From Pseudobdellovibrionaceae bacterium (lineage in GTDB: Bacteria; Bdellovibrionota; Bdellovibrionia; Bdellovibrionales; Bdellovibrionaceae), in NCBI GenBank assembly GCA_014376325.1, contig JACMRP010000206.1, positions 1-6,954 of the forward strand: 6,954 nucleotides of DNA, written 5' to 3'. Under the pieces are notes generated by a model. It was not told the DNA's origin and searched no databases. It was given only the letters and a program-made list of their open reading frames with translations. The position numbers were made by a program, and so were the translations under genes. Of the stretch, positions 1 to 5,681 are shown piece by piece (the first letter of the stretch is position 1; every line of letters starts with the position of its first letter).

Positions 1-122
1 CGTTTTAACTCACGCGTGGAAACTTGTTCTTGCTGACAAGATTGGTTCCCCATCATAAGTCCTGCGGTGCCGATCAGCATGCCCGACTTAAGTAGATTCA
101 AAGTTAAATTCTTGGTTTCCAT
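1..122 (-). CDS. Putative exported lipoprotein, N-terminal fragment
   Basis: Forty codons are visible before the window edge. The protein begins METKNLTLNLLKSG and continues with a short hydrophobic stretch (about residues 14-25, rich in Leu, Ile, Met, Gly), followed by NQSC-QQEQ. This looks like a short N-region with two lysines, a hydrophobic core and a Cys at residue 29 that could be the lipidation site. The Asn-Gln-Ser before the Cys is a poor match to the usual [LVI]-[AST]-[GA]-C lipobox, so lipidation is uncertain; simple Sec export or a degenerate lipobox of the kind some predatory deltaproteobacteria use are alternatives. The start is well supported: on the minus strand GGAGG (127-131) sits 4 bases before the ATG at 122. 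It lies downstream of clpB on the same strand, but 224 bases away, so it probably has its own promoter. I do not recognise the family, and too little is present to assign a function. Confidence 0.72.
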   Translation of the reverse strand, partial: METKNLTLNLLKSGMLIGTAGLMMGNQSCQQEQVSTRELK

Positions 123-170
123 CTGTCCTCCAAAAGTTTGCAGCGGTTAGTTTTTGCTGCGTTCCCCAAA

Positions 171-194
171 CCTTTCGGCGGGACCTTCGGCGGA
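171..194. repeat. Near-tandem GC-rich direct repeat in intergenic region
   Basis: On the plus strand CCTTTCGGCGGGA (171-183) is followed immediately by CCTTCGGCGGA (184-194), two imperfect copies differing by one T and one G. They lie about 50-70 bases upstream of the minus-strand exported-protein gene. They could be a pair of operator half-sites or a slippage duplication. The rest of 123-346 shows no credible gene and no clear promoter or terminator. It does have a 5-bp stem GCAGC/GCTGC (140-144 with 156-160) and an AT-rich 7-bp stem at 313-334. Confidence 0.4.
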
Positions 195-346
195 GTTAAG
201 GTATTTTTCTGATCAAAGTCGGGCCGGGACAATATCGACTAAAGGTTGGACTGATTCAGAAAAAATTCGCTGGACTAGACTGGACGATGGGCTCGCGCAT
301 CTGCGGTGGATGCAAAATCTTCTTGGTGATTTTGTGAGCTCCTTTT

Positions 347-2935
347 TTATTTTTTGGTGACTGAAAGTGCCGTGCCATTTGTATCGATCAGGACTAAGTC
401 GCCGGATTTTACTTCGCCCGCGATCATTTGTCGTGAGAGAGGATTTAGTAAGTCGTTTTGGATCACTCGTTTGAGTGGCCTTGCTCCGTAGATTGGGTCG
501 TAGCCTTTTTTTGCTAGGTAGTGAATCGCCGCGTCCGTGAAGTCGATTTGGATCTTTTTCGCCTTCAGACGTTGAACAACTTGTTCCAATTGCACTTTCA
601 CGATGCCCGCGATTTGTGCTTCGCCTAAAGCTTTGAACGTGATGATCTCATCGACGCGGTTGAGGAACTCAGGACGGAAGTGGGCTCTCATCGCGTCGTT
701 CACGGCCTTCGTTTTTTGTTCTTCGCTGAGCGAAGGATCAATGATCGCGTGCGATCCCAAATTCGAAGTCATGATCAACACCGTGTTTTTAAAATCTACC
801 GTGCGGCCTTGACCGTCGGTCAATCGACCGTCGTCCAAAACTTGCAGCAAAATATTGAAAACATCGGGATGCGCTTTTTCAACTTCGTCGAGCAAAACAA
901 CACTGTAAGGTTTGCGACGGATCGATTCGGTCAGCTGACCGCCTTCTTCGTAACCGACGTAGCCCGGAGGCGCGCCGACCAAACGTGCGACGGAGTGTTT
1001 TTCCATATATTCACTCATGTCGATGCGGACGATGGCTTGTTCGTCGTCGAACAAAAATTCGGCGAGCGCCTTGACGGTTTCGGTTTTACCAACGCCCGTG
1101 GGACCCAAGAAAATAAAACTGCCGATCGGACGATTTGGATCAGAGATCTCTGCACGCGCGCGACGAATCGCATCGCTGACTACCGTCAAAGCATGATCTT
1201 GTCCGACGACGCGTTTACGAAGATCGTCTTCCATATGAAGTAATTTTTTTGATTCGCTCTCTAGCATTTTTGCGACGGGAACGCCCGTCCATTTCGCCAC
1301 GATTTCGGCGACGTCTTCTGGGCTAACTTCTTCTTTGAGCATACGAACTTGGTCCGCTGACTTCTGGCCGCGACTTTCAAAGTCTTTCATTTGTTTTTCG
1401 AGATCTGGCAATCGGCCGTATTTAAGTTCCGCGGCTTTGCCTAAATCCCCTTCGCGCTCTGCTTTTTCGACGAGGTTGCGGGTTTCTTCGATTTCGACCT
1501 TGGTTCTTTTAATTTGTTCGATACCGCCTTTTTCAAAATTCCATTGCTCACGCAATTGTTGGTTCTGGGCGGTCAGATCTTTCAGCTCCCCTTCGATCAC
1601 TTGCAAGCGATCGCGAGCGCCTTCGTCTTTTTCTTTTTTCAACGCTTCTTTTTCGATTCGCAACTGCATCAGTGCGCGATCGATCTTATCGATCTCTTCG
1701 GGAACACTTTTTGTTTCGATGCTGAGCTTGCTGGCCGCTTCGTCAATCAAGTCAATTGCCTTGTCCGGCAAGAATCTATTTTGAATGTACCGATGCGAAA
1801 GTTTCACAGCGGCAACCAAAGCCGAATCCATGATGCGGATGCCGTGATGAACTTCGTATTTTTCTTTAAGCCCACGCAAAATCGTGATCGCGTCTTCGAC
1901 ATTGGGCTCATCTACAAGCACGGTTTGGAATCGGCGTTCAAGCGCCGCGTCTTTTTCGATATATTTTCGGTATTCATCGAGCGTCGTTGCGCCGATGCAA
2001 CGGAGTTCACCACGTGCGAGCGCCGGTTTCAGCAACTGCCCCGCATCCATCGCGCCTTCGGATTTACCCGCACCGACTAAGTTATGAATCTCGTCGATGA
2101 ACAAAATAATCTGACCCGAACTGCCCGTGACCTCTTTGATGACTGCCTTCAAGCGGTCTTCGAATTCGCCACGGTACTTAGCTCCGGCGATCAACGCACC
2201 CATATCCAACGACATTAATTTTTTGCCGATCAGGTTTTCCGGCACGTCGTGTTTTAAAATTCGAACGGCAAGACCTTCAGCGATCGCGGTCTTGCCCACG
2301 CCAGGTTCGCCGATCAAGACCGGATTGTTTTTCGTTCGGCGCGAAAGCACCTGAATGACACGACGGATTTCTTCATCGCGGCCGACGACTGGATCGAGCT
2401 TCCCTTCGGCAGCCATGGCGGTCAGGTCACGAGCGTACTTATTTAGAACTTCGTATTTGTTTTCTGGATCGTCGTCAGTCACGTTTTGGTTTCCTCGTAC
2501 TTCCCGCAGAGTTTCCACTGTCGGGTCATGTTTGATCTGATGCTTTTTGAAAAAAGCGGTGATTTCGGGATCACCAAGACCGAAAAGGCCCAGCAGAAAA
2601 TGCTCGGTTGAAATGTATGTGTCGCCCCAGTCCGTCGCGACGGAATCAGCCACTTTGAAGAGCTTGTCCAAACGTCGACTCGCGAAAGGTTTTTGATTAC
2701 TGCCGGTCACTTGCGGTAACTTCGAAACTTTACCCTTCAGATCTTCAATCATCGCCTTGACCGAAAGTTTTTGCTTTTCAAATACGCGGGGCACTATGCC
2801 TTCGGACTGTTGCAAGAGTTCTAAGAGCAAATGTTCGGGCTCGACTGAAGGATTGCCCTTCGTTTCCGCGAGCTGAGCTGCGGCCTGCATTGCCTCTTGG
2901 CTTTTTCGCGTCATTTTCTCTATCTCATTGCTCAT
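347..2935 (-). CDS. clpB: ClpB, ATP-dependent protein disaggregase (Hsp100)
   Basis: Cytosolic hexameric AAA+ disaggregase that, with DnaK/DnaJ/GrpE, threads aggregated proteins through its pore after heat or other stress. It is 862 residues, the normal family length. Numbering from the chosen start: the Clp N-domain covers about 5-145, beginning with the familiar KSQEAMQAA and [10 protein letters not shown] repeats. First AAA+ ring: Walker A GEPGVGKT 209-216, Walker B with IDE 280-282, pore loop KYRG 253-256, arginine fingers in ERR 333-335. The long coiled-coil middle domain (about 405-525) separates ClpB from ClpA and ClpC. Second AAA+ ring: Walker A GPTGVGKT 611-618, pore loop GYVGYEEGG 658-666, Walker B LDE 682-684, sensor region FLNRVDEI near 757-764. 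There is no IGL/IGF loop for ClpP docking that I can see. All ATPase motifs are intact. An ATG four codons upstream (2947) has no SD; the ATG at 2935 has GGAGG five bases before it, so it is preferred. No good terminator is visible past the TAA. Confidence 0.97.
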   Translation of the reverse strand: MSNEIEKMTRKSQEAMQAAAQLAETKGNPSVEPEHLLLELLQQSEGIVPRVFEKQKLSVKAMIEDLKGKVSKLPQVTGSNQKPFASRRLDKLFKVADSVATDWGDTYISTEHFLLGLFGLGDPEITAFFKKHQIKHDPTVETLREVRGNQNVTDDDPENKYEVLNKYARDLTAMAAEGKLDPVVGRDEEIRRVIQVLSRRTKNNPVLIGEPGVGKTAIAEGLAVRILKHDVPENLIGKKLMSLDMGALIAGAKYRGEFEDRLKAVIKEVTGSSGQIILFIDEIHNLVGAGKSEGAMDAGQLLKPALARGELRCIGATTLDEYRKYIEKDAALERRFQTVLVDEPNVEDAITILRGLKEKYEVHHGIRIMDSALVAAVKLSHRYIQNRFLPDKAIDLIDEAASKLSIETKSVPEEIDKIDRALMQLRIEKEALKKEKDEGARDRLQVIEGELKDLTAQNQQLREQWNFEKGGIEQIKRTKVEIEETRNLVEKAEREGDLGKAAELKYGRLPDLEKQMKDFESRGQKSADQVRMLKEEVSPEDVAEIVAKWTGVPVAKMLESESKKLLHMEDDLRKRVVGQDHALTVVSDAIRRARAEISDPNRPIGSFIFLGPTGVGKTETVKALAEFLFDDEQAIVRIDMSEYMEKHSVARLVGAPPGYVGYEEGGQLTESIRRKPYSVVLLDEVEKAHPDVFNILLQVLDDGRLTDGQGRTVDFKNTVLIMTSNLGSHAIIDPSLSEEQKTKAVNDAMRAHFRPEFLNRVDEIITFKALGEAQIAGIVKVQLEQVVQRLKAKKIQIDFTDAAIHYLAKKGYDPIYGARPLKRVIQNDLLNPLSRQMIAGEVKSGDLVLIDTNGTALSVTKK
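2480..2496 (-). promoter_or_regulatory. Possible internal translation start of clpB (short isoform)
   Basis: On the minus strand GAGGA (2492-2496) is followed after 9 bases by an in-frame GTG (2480-2482), codon 152 of the protein. This falls at the junction between the N-domain and the first AAA+ ring. E. coli ClpB is known to make a shorter form lacking the N-domain from an internal GTG at about codon 149, so both position and codon match. The sequence shows only the SD-like site and the GTG; production of a roughly 711-residue isoform is inferred. Confidence 0.5.
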
Positions 2936-2940
2936 CCGGT

Positions 2941-2945
2941 CCTCC
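2941..2945 (-). promoter_or_regulatory. Shine-Dalgarno site deciding the clpB start
   Basis: GGAGG on the minus strand, 5 bases before the ATG at 2935. It overlaps the codons that would follow the alternative upstream ATG at 2947, which has no purine-rich site of its own. This argues for the shorter 862-residue protein. Confidence 0.8.
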
Positions 2946-2956
2946 ATCTGTCATAA

Positions 2957-2984
2957 GAATGAGGCCTGGGGGATTGATGTCAAT
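2957..2984 (-). promoter_or_regulatory. Likely heat-shock (sigma-32-type) promoter of clpB
   Basis: On the minus strand ATTGACA (2978-2984) lies 13 bases before CCTCATTC (2957-2964). Compared with the E. coli sigma-32 consensus CTTGAAA and CCCCATNT this is 5 of 7 and 6 of 8 (counting the N), at a permitted spacing. The TTGACA is also a perfect vegetative -35, but no good TATAAT lies 16-18 bases downstream (best is CATTCT, 3 of 6). Transcription would start near 2950, giving a leader of about 15 bases that carries the GGAGG. The -35 element overlaps the start codon of the divergent small gene at 2977. ClpB is a classic sigma-32 target, which fits; the assignment is inferred from the match alone. 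Confidence 0.5.
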
Positions 2985-3225
2985 ATCTGGTGGCAGATTT
3001 ACACAAAAACGAATCTACGCGTCGATTAAAAAAGATGTCGTGAATCCGTGTGATTACCTGACCTACGACATCCGTTCGGCTTGCGAAGAGTGCTCTCATT
3101 TCGATTCCCAAAAAGACCGCTGCACTTTGGGATTTAATTCGGCTCCGCATAGAAAATTACAGCAAACGCACGATATGGAATTGTCCGGAAGAATGGCCCA
3201 GTGCCGCTTTCACGAGATTGATTAG
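2977..3225 (+). CDS. Small Cys/His-rich protein of unknown function
   Basis: An 82-residue soluble protein with no signal peptide or membrane segment, starting MSISGGRFTQ. It has five cysteines (25, 36, 39, 49, 76) and four histidines (41, 58, 65, 78). The core is a C-x2-C-S-H-F motif at 36-42 with another Cys ten residues after the second, then a PHR segment near 57-59 and a C-terminal CRFHEID. The spacing suggests a small zinc-binding or iron-sulfur fold, but no named family comes to mind. The ATG at 2977 is chosen because GGGGGA (2968-2973) precedes it, although only 3 bases away; an in-frame ATG at 2959 has a weaker site (AAGA) and would add six residues. It is divergent from clpB, with its start inside the clpB promoter. 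A weak promoter candidate (TTGCTC 2928-2933, CATAAG 2952-2957) lies in the clpB leader. It reads in the same direction as the helicase gene 89 bases further on, so read-through is possible. The sequence looks coding: it is compact, polar and ordered, and it ends at a stop before a non-coding gap. Confidence 0.72.
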   Translation: MSISGGRFTQKRIYASIKKDVVNPCDYLTYDIRSACEECSHFDSQKDRCTLGFNSAPHRKLQQTHDMELSGRMAQCRFHEID

Positions 3226-3279
3226 TCCTTTTTCAGGAAGCATTGTCGCAAACAAGATATCGTATTTTTATTCAGAACA

Positions 3280-3308
3280 TTGACCCCGTTTATACCTTTG
3301 GATTTACT
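3280..3308 (+). promoter_or_regulatory. Candidate promoter giving a leaderless helicase mRNA
   Basis: TTGACC (3280-3285, 5 of 6 to the vegetative -35) is followed after exactly 17 bases by TTTACT (3303-3308, 4 of 6 to the -10). If the last base of the -10 element is at -7, position +1 is 3315, the A of the helicase ATG. An in-frame TAG (3312-3314) directly precedes that ATG, so no longer protein is possible, and no SD-like sequence is present in the 20 bases before it. Together these fit a leaderless transcript; read-through from the small gene upstream is an alternative. Confidence 0.4.
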
Positions 3309-3314
3309 GTCTAG

Positions 3315-5681
3315 ATGAGAAAAGTCGCCCTCGATGTTCGAAAATTTGCGATCCCCTGCCCGCGCGTGGGCAGTATCGAAAGTCATTCAGGTTATGGGGC
3401 TACGCCGAATTCTGGCCAAGAAATTCATCAGATCATCCAACTTCGCAGGGTCGAACAAGTTCCTGGTTACGTCCCTGAAAAAAAACTGAGCATCAGCTTT
3501 GATCGCAAGCCTTATACTTTTGTGGTCGGTGGCCGCGCGGACGGCGTCGTCGAAGGCGCAGAACCCATGATCGAAGAAATCAAAACGACGTTCGACATCG
3601 ACGAACTTTACCGCAAATTAAAAGACGAACCGAACCACCCCTACGTGTGGCAAGCACGCACTTACGGCTACATTCAGTTCAAGCAGACCGGCCAGATGCC
3701 CGTTGTAAAATTACATCTCGTGTCTTCGAGGAATTTTAAGGCGCTCGATTTGGAAGTGGAACTTGATATCCTGGCTTACGAGGAGTGGCTGAATCTACGG
3801 TTGAATGAGTTGGTTGAAGAAACCAAAATAAAGGAAAAGCTTTTTAAGAAACGTCAGAAGATGGCCGAAGAAATGCAATTTCCGTTTGAGTCCCCGCGCC
3901 CTGGTCAGCGCGAGCTGATCGATTGCATCGCGGAAAACTTTGCGGAGGGCCGTGCGCTGTTGCTGCAGGCACCGACCGGGCTTGGAAAAACCGCTGGCGT
4001 TTTGTTTCCGGCGCTGAAAGATGCCCTGTCGCGCGGCCAAAAAGTGGTTTACGTCACGCCGAAGAATTCACAACATCAAGTTGCCGAAGAGGCCGTGGAT
4101 TTACTGAATGAAAAAGGCAGCAAGGTGCGCGCGCTGACCTTGACCGCAAAAACGAAGATGTGCTTGAAGACCGAGGTTCTGTGCAATCCGCAGTATTGCG
4201 AATTTGCTCGCGACTATTACAAAAAAGTTCACGACAATGATCTGATTAATAAAGTCGGAAAATTGAGAAGCCTGAGCAGTCGTAAATTGCGAGCGCTCGG
4301 CGAAGAGTTCGAAGTTTGCCCTTTCGAGCTTTCGGTCGAGGCGATCGAGCGCGCGGACGTCGTCATCGGTGATTATAATTACGCCTTCGCACCTCGGGGG
4401 CTGATCGGACGTTTGTCTGAGCCCTTGCTGAAAATTTCCGAGAAAGCGAACGTCGTCATCGACGAAGCTCACAATCTGCCGTCGCGAGCGCAGGATTATT
4501 TTTCGCCGTCGCTTTCGACGAATCAGCTCAACTTACTGGACGACGGATTTCATAAAATCGACGTCCGTTTCAATGTCCGCGGACGCGCGTTGATCGCGGA
4601 GGCGAAAGGTTTGATTCAGTCGTACGCAGTCGGCGGGCCACGAAGAATAGAAATTAATCCCGAGCCCTTCATCGCGCTGGAAAAAAAGATCCGCGATTTT
4701 ACCCAAGATTATTTGGAATCGGACGCCGAGATTCAACCGCAAGACCCCGTGTTGAAACTATCTAACACCTGGAGTGATTTTGTCGCGGCGACCATTTACG
4801 TTTCGCCCGCATTCTTTCAGACATACCAAAAAAACTACTTCGGCGAAGTTTTGAAGATCACCTGCTGCGATGCCTCTTGGCATTTGCGCGAAGTTTACAA
4901 ATTATTTAAAAACGTCGCGGCATTTTCGGCGACGCTGAAACCTTTTGATTATTACCAGTCATTAATGGGCTTTTCCCCAGACAAAACGAAGGCGCTTGAA
5001 TTCACTTCCCCTTTTCCGAAGGCGAATCGGAAGTTGATGATCATCCCGCAAATTTCGACGAAATTAAATTCACGAAGCACCAGCGCGCCGAAGATTGCGG
5101 AAGTTATCCACAGGGTTGCCGGGGTCAAACCCGGCAACTATATCGCGCTCTTCCCGAGCTTTGATTTTGTGCAATTGGTTCGTCAACACATCAACTTGCC
5201 CGACTACCAAATCTTGCAGCAATCCCGAGAGATGAAGGCGACAACGATTCAGTCTTACCTCAACGAATTGAAAACATCGGCGAAGCCGACCCTGTTACTA
5301 GGCGTCCAAGGCGGAGTTTTTTCGGAAGGTGTCGATTACGTCGGCAATATGCTGATCGGCGCGTTCATCGTGGGGCCGGCGCTGCCGAGCTTCGATTTTG
5401 AAAGGGAGCAAGTAAAGATCTACTACGATAGCCAGTACGGAATAGAAAACGGTTTCGATTACACTTACGTCTACCCCGCGATGGCGAAAGCGGTGCAAAG
5501 CGCCGGACGCGTGATTCGCTCCGAAAAAGATCACGGCATCATCGTGCTGATGGATCCGCGTTTTTTGCAAAACAGTTACGCGCAGTCGATGCCCGAAGGC
5601 TGGTTTGAAAATTCTCCGCAAGAACTCGTTTCACAAAGCATCGTGCAGGACGTACAGAATTTCTGGGAGGGCCGCGAATGA
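3315..5681 (+). CDS. PD-(D/E)XK nuclease fused to XPD/DinG-type Fe-S helicase
   Basis: A 788-residue cytosolic protein predicted to unwind DNA with 5'-3' polarity (known for XPD/DinG relatives) and to cut it with an attached nuclease. Residues about 15-180 carry the RecB/Cas4-like nuclease signature: GQEIH (His38), GRAD (Asp76), EEIK (Glu88, Lys90) and QARTY (Gln113, Tyr117), so the active site appears complete. The C-terminal Cys triplet that gives Cas4/AddB their iron-sulfur cluster is absent. The helicase begins with a Q-motif-like PRPGQRELID (194-203), then Walker A APTGLGKT (219-226). Four cysteines, 283, 290, 295 and 335, form the XPD-style 4Fe-4S domain. DEAH is at 383-386, an Arch-like insert covers about 390-530, SAT is at 538-540, motif V lies around GGVFSEGVDY 666-675, and motif VI is QSAGRVIR 728-735. 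All helicase motifs look intact. The start is fixed by a stop codon immediately upstream. The stop overlaps the next gene's ATG, so the two products are probably made together. It could be called a DinG-family protein, but orthology to E. coli dinG is not shown and that protein lacks the nuclease. Confidence 0.9.
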   Translation: MRKVALDVRKFAIPCPRVGSIESHSGYGATPNSGQEIHQIIQLRRVEQVPGYVPEKKLSISFDRKPYTFVVGGRADGVVEGAEPMIEEIKTTFDIDELYRKLKDEPNHPYVWQARTYGYIQFKQTGQMPVVKLHLVSSRNFKALDLEVELDILAYEEWLNLRLNELVEETKIKEKLFKKRQKMAEEMQFPFESPRPGQRELIDCIAENFAEGRALLLQAPTGLGKTAGVLFPALKDALSRGQKVVYVTPKNSQHQVAEEAVDLLNEKGSKVRALTLTAKTKMCLKTEVLCNPQYCEFARDYYKKVHDNDLINKVGKLRSLSSRKLRALGEEFEVCPFELSVEAIERADVVIGDYNYAFAPRGLIGRLSEPLLKISEKANVVIDEAHNLPSRAQDYFSPSLSTNQLNLLDDGFHKIDVRFNVRGRALIAEAKGLIQSYAVGGPRRIEINPEPFIALEKKIRDFTQDYLESDAEIQPQDPVLKLSNTWSDFVAATIYVSPAFFQTYQKNYFGEVLKITCCDASWHLREVYKLFKNVAAFSATLKPFDYYQSLMGFSPDKTKALEFTSPFPKANRKLMIIPQISTKLNSRSTSAPKIAEVIHRVAGVKPGNYIALFPSFDFVQLVRQHINLPDYQILQQSREMKATTIQSYLNELKTSAKPTLLLGVQGGVFSEGVDYVGNMLIGAFIVGPALPSFDFEREQVKIYYDSQYGIENGFDYTYVYPAMAKAVQSAGRVIRSEKDHGIIVLMDPRFLQNSYAQSMPEGWFENSPQELVSQSIVQDVQNFWEGRE
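5104..5112 (+). promoter_or_regulatory. Perfect consensus DnaA box inside the helicase gene
   Basis: TTATCCACA matches the high-affinity DnaA-box consensus at all nine positions. It is a single copy within coding sequence (Val-Ile-His region, residues about 597-600), two bases before a strong hairpin. I did not see a cluster of further boxes, so this is not an origin. It could titrate DnaA or mediate DnaA-dependent control, or be a chance match. Confidence 0.35.
5115..5138 (+). repeat. Intragenic perfect 9-bp GC-rich inverted repeat
   Basis: Arms GTTGCCGGG (5115-5123) and CCCGGCAAC (5130-5138) pair perfectly around a 6-base loop GTCAAA. It encodes Val-Ala-Gly-Val-Lys-Pro-Gly-Asn (residues 601-608) in the helicase. 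No T-run follows on either strand, so it is not a standard intrinsic terminator. It may slow ribosomes at a domain boundary, act as an RNA processing site, or be coincidental. Confidence 0.5.
5666..5670 (+). promoter_or_regulatory. Shine-Dalgarno site for the nuclease gene at 5678
   Basis: GGAGG within the last codons of the helicase gene, 7 bases before the ATG that overlaps the helicase TGA (ATGA at 5678-5681). The strong SD plus overlap supports this start and translational coupling by reinitiation. Confidence 0.75.

Noticed and set aside
313..334. Stem CAAAATC/GATTTTG with 8-base loop near the end of clpB as an intrinsic terminator
   Set aside because: On the clpB strand no T-run follows it. 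The T-rich stretch at 343-355 lies on the plus-strand side, 8 bases from the stem, and no plus-strand gene ends there.
154..360. 68-codon plus-strand open frame in the intergenic region
   Set aside because: TTG start with no SD, reads through the repeat and into the end of clpB, low-complexity end, no recognisable domain.
680..1243. 187-codon plus-strand open frame opposite clpB
   Set aside because: It lies wholly antisense to conserved clpB coding sequence, has no family resemblance, and is explained by codon bias of the real gene.
1514..2080. 188-codon plus-strand open frame opposite the clpB middle domain and first ATPase
   Set aside because: Antisense shadow; the Phe-rich composition mirrors Glu/Lys codons of the coiled coil.
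2936..2947. Upstream ATG adding Met-Glu-Asp-Arg to ClpB
   Set aside because: No SD before it, and the strong GGAGG inside these codons fits the ATG at 2935 instead.
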